Shown piece by piece: positions 63,089 through 64,000 of a stretch of DNA of 64,000 nucleotides. A program made the translations under genes and the position numbers. Source of the DNA: Catenulispora yoronensis (GTDB lineage Bacteria; Actinomycetota; Actinomycetes; Streptomycetales; Catenulisporaceae). The notes below the pieces were generated by a model. It was not told the origin of the DNA and made no database searches. It worked only from the letters and a program-made list of their open reading frames with translations. The number at the start of each line of letters is the position of its first letter. Position 1 is the stretch's first letter. Where the stretch lies: the NCBI RefSeq assembly GCF_039531695.1, contig NZ_BAAAQN010000012.1:62001-126000 (forward strand), written 5' to 3'.

Positions 63089-63999
63089 TGCGCGGCGGGG
63101 ACCTTGTTCAGGCCCATGACGCCGGCCAGCAGCCGGTCGCGGGTGCGGAGAGGCAGTCGGGCCAGCAGGCCGAGCAGGCGGGTGTCCGGGCCGACGGTGT
63201 AGCGGGGCTTCGGCTTGCGCGCGGTCAGGGCTTTGACGATGGCGTCGGCGACGATCGACGGCGGGGATGCCTTGGATTTGGCGAGGGATGCGGTGACGGC
63301 CCGCACCTGCGCTTCGTAGAGCGCTGTCCGGGACGGGGTCAGCGCGGCGGTCGCCTTCGCGACGGCGGCGGACGCCTTGTCGAAGATCGGCGTGTCCAGG
63401 AGCCCCGGCTCGATCACGACCACGGGCAGGCCCCAGTGCGCGAGTTCCAGGCGCTGGGCGTCCGACAGCGATTGCAGCGCCGCCTTGCTGGCCGAGATCG
63501 GGCCGAAGAAGGGGCCGGCGACGCGGGCCGTGGCGGCGGTGATGTTGATCAGGCGGCCGTTGCCGGAGCGCAGCAGCGGCAGGAACGCCTGGGTGACGGC
63601 GACGGGGCCGAAGACGTTGACGTCGAACTGGTGGTGGAGATCCTCGGGCGTCACCAGTTCCAGGGGTCCTTGCACGATGATCCCGGCGTTGTTGACGATC
63701 CCGTGCAGGGCGGTGCAGCCGTCGCCCAGTACGTAGGCCACCGCCGAGGCCACGCTTTCGGGGTCGGTGACGTCCAGCTGGAGGGGGCGGATGTTCGGGT
63801 GTTGCGGAAGTCCTCCGCTGGAGCTTCGCAGCGGGCCCGACGCCAGGCCTAGCCCCGGGCCTCGCACCGGGCCCCGCACCGGGCCTCGCACCGCGGCGTA
63901 GACCCGGAACCCCCGATCGGCCAACGCCTGCGTGGCGGCCCGGCCCACCCCGCCACCGGCCCCGGTCAGCAGAACAGCGCGTGTCTCGCCGTCCCCCAT
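63085..63999 (-). CDS. SDR-family protein with catalytic Tyr replaced by Ile
   Basis: The 304-residue protein has the cofactor motif TGAGGGVGRA, VNNAGII and NITAATARVAGPFFGPISASKAAL. In the last, the position four before the conserved Lys, normally Tyr, is Ile (GPISASK). The fold is otherwise complete (VIEPGLLDTPIF). A 30-residue low-complexity insertion with three RGPV units sits after the second strand and is encoded by a 12-bp tandem repeat. It may be a non-catalytic partner of the coupled SDR, or use a different acid. The ATG at 63999 is one base from the window end, so upstream context is unseen. Confidence 0.88.
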   Translation of the reverse strand: MGDGETRAVLLTGAGGGVGRAATQALADRGFRVYAAVRGPVRGPVRGPGLGLASGPLRSSSGGLPQHPNIRPLQLDVTDPESVASAVAYVLGDGCTALHGIVNNAGIIVQGPLELVTPEDLHHQFDVNVFGPVAVTQAFLPLLRSGNGRLINITAATARVAGPFFGPISASKAALQSLSDAQRLELAHWGLPVVVIEPGLLDTPIFDKASAAVAKATAALTPSRTALYEAQVRAVTASLAKSKASPPSIVADAIVKALTARKPKPRYTVGPDTRLLGLLARLPLRTRDRLLAGVMGLNKVPAAQ

Positions 64000-64000
64000 G

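Overview
The window is high-GC chromosomal DNA from an actinomycete. Supporting signs are GTG/TTG starts, many ATGA/GTGA stop-start overlaps, OpcA, SufR/SufU, F420-type (LLM) oxidoreductase, SigE-type sigma factor and long GC-rich hairpin terminators. The content resembles Streptomyces or Catenulispora relatives, but the genus cannot be fixed from sequence alone. I see no tRNA, rRNA, CRISPR array, prophage or secondary-metabolite core enzyme.

Layout. 1-9.7 kb: a partial SPFH protein, a four-helix membrane protein, thrS, nfi (endonuclease V), a divergent MarR/LLM-oxidoreductase pair, a Rieske lipoprotein, a MalY/PatB-type C-S lyase and a macrodomain protein. 9.8-10.6 kb: a non-coding tandem-repeat locus (15-bp minisatellite plus a 9-bp repeat). 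10.6-14.7 kb: DUF4262, TetR and a 14-TM drug exporter in one run, an iodotyrosine-deiodinase-like nitroreductase and a hotdog thioesterase. 14.8-16.3 kb: two secreted proteins. 16.4-23.2 kb: the pentose phosphate operon tkt-tal-zwf-opcA-pgl, mostly translationally coupled. 23.5-28.7 kb: ctaB, manA, ctaA and an ABC transporter, giving heme O/A synthesis plus phosphomannose isomerase. 29-39.9 kb: a LacI-controlled sugar locus with binding protein, two permeases, GH-A clan glycosidase, GH38 alpha-mannosidase, aldo/keto reductase and ROK kinase. 40-46.7 kb: the Fe-S assembly operon sufR-B-D-Rieske-C-S-U-T. 46.9-55 kb: Nudix, ABC-F, a 72-residue HTH protein, enoyl-CoA hydratase, a polytopic membrane protein, an SGNH hydrolase and an ABC exporter. 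55-64 kb: a sigma factor with a membrane partner, a truncated transposase-like gene, a DUF1444-like gene, SURF1, an EamA transporter divergent from a MocR regulator, and two coupled SDR genes.

How the parts fit. tkt/zwf supply NADPH, and CtaA/CtaB/SURF1 serve cytochrome oxidase. The suf operon makes Fe-S clusters and is probably sensed by SufR. In streptomycetes the PPP-cta-ABC-sufR-suf genes form one conserved neighbourhood. Here that neighbourhood is interrupted by a mannoside-catabolic island between the ABC operon and sufR, and by manA between ctaB and ctaA. Import of a manno-oligosaccharide, cytoplasmic trimming by the two glycosidases, phosphorylation by the ROK kinase and isomerisation by ManA would feed fructose 6-phosphate into the adjacent pathway. 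This is the most coherent unusual system in the window. A second theme is start-site architecture: nine genes have a TANNNT -10 box only 6-8 nt before the start codon, which predicts leaderless transcripts.
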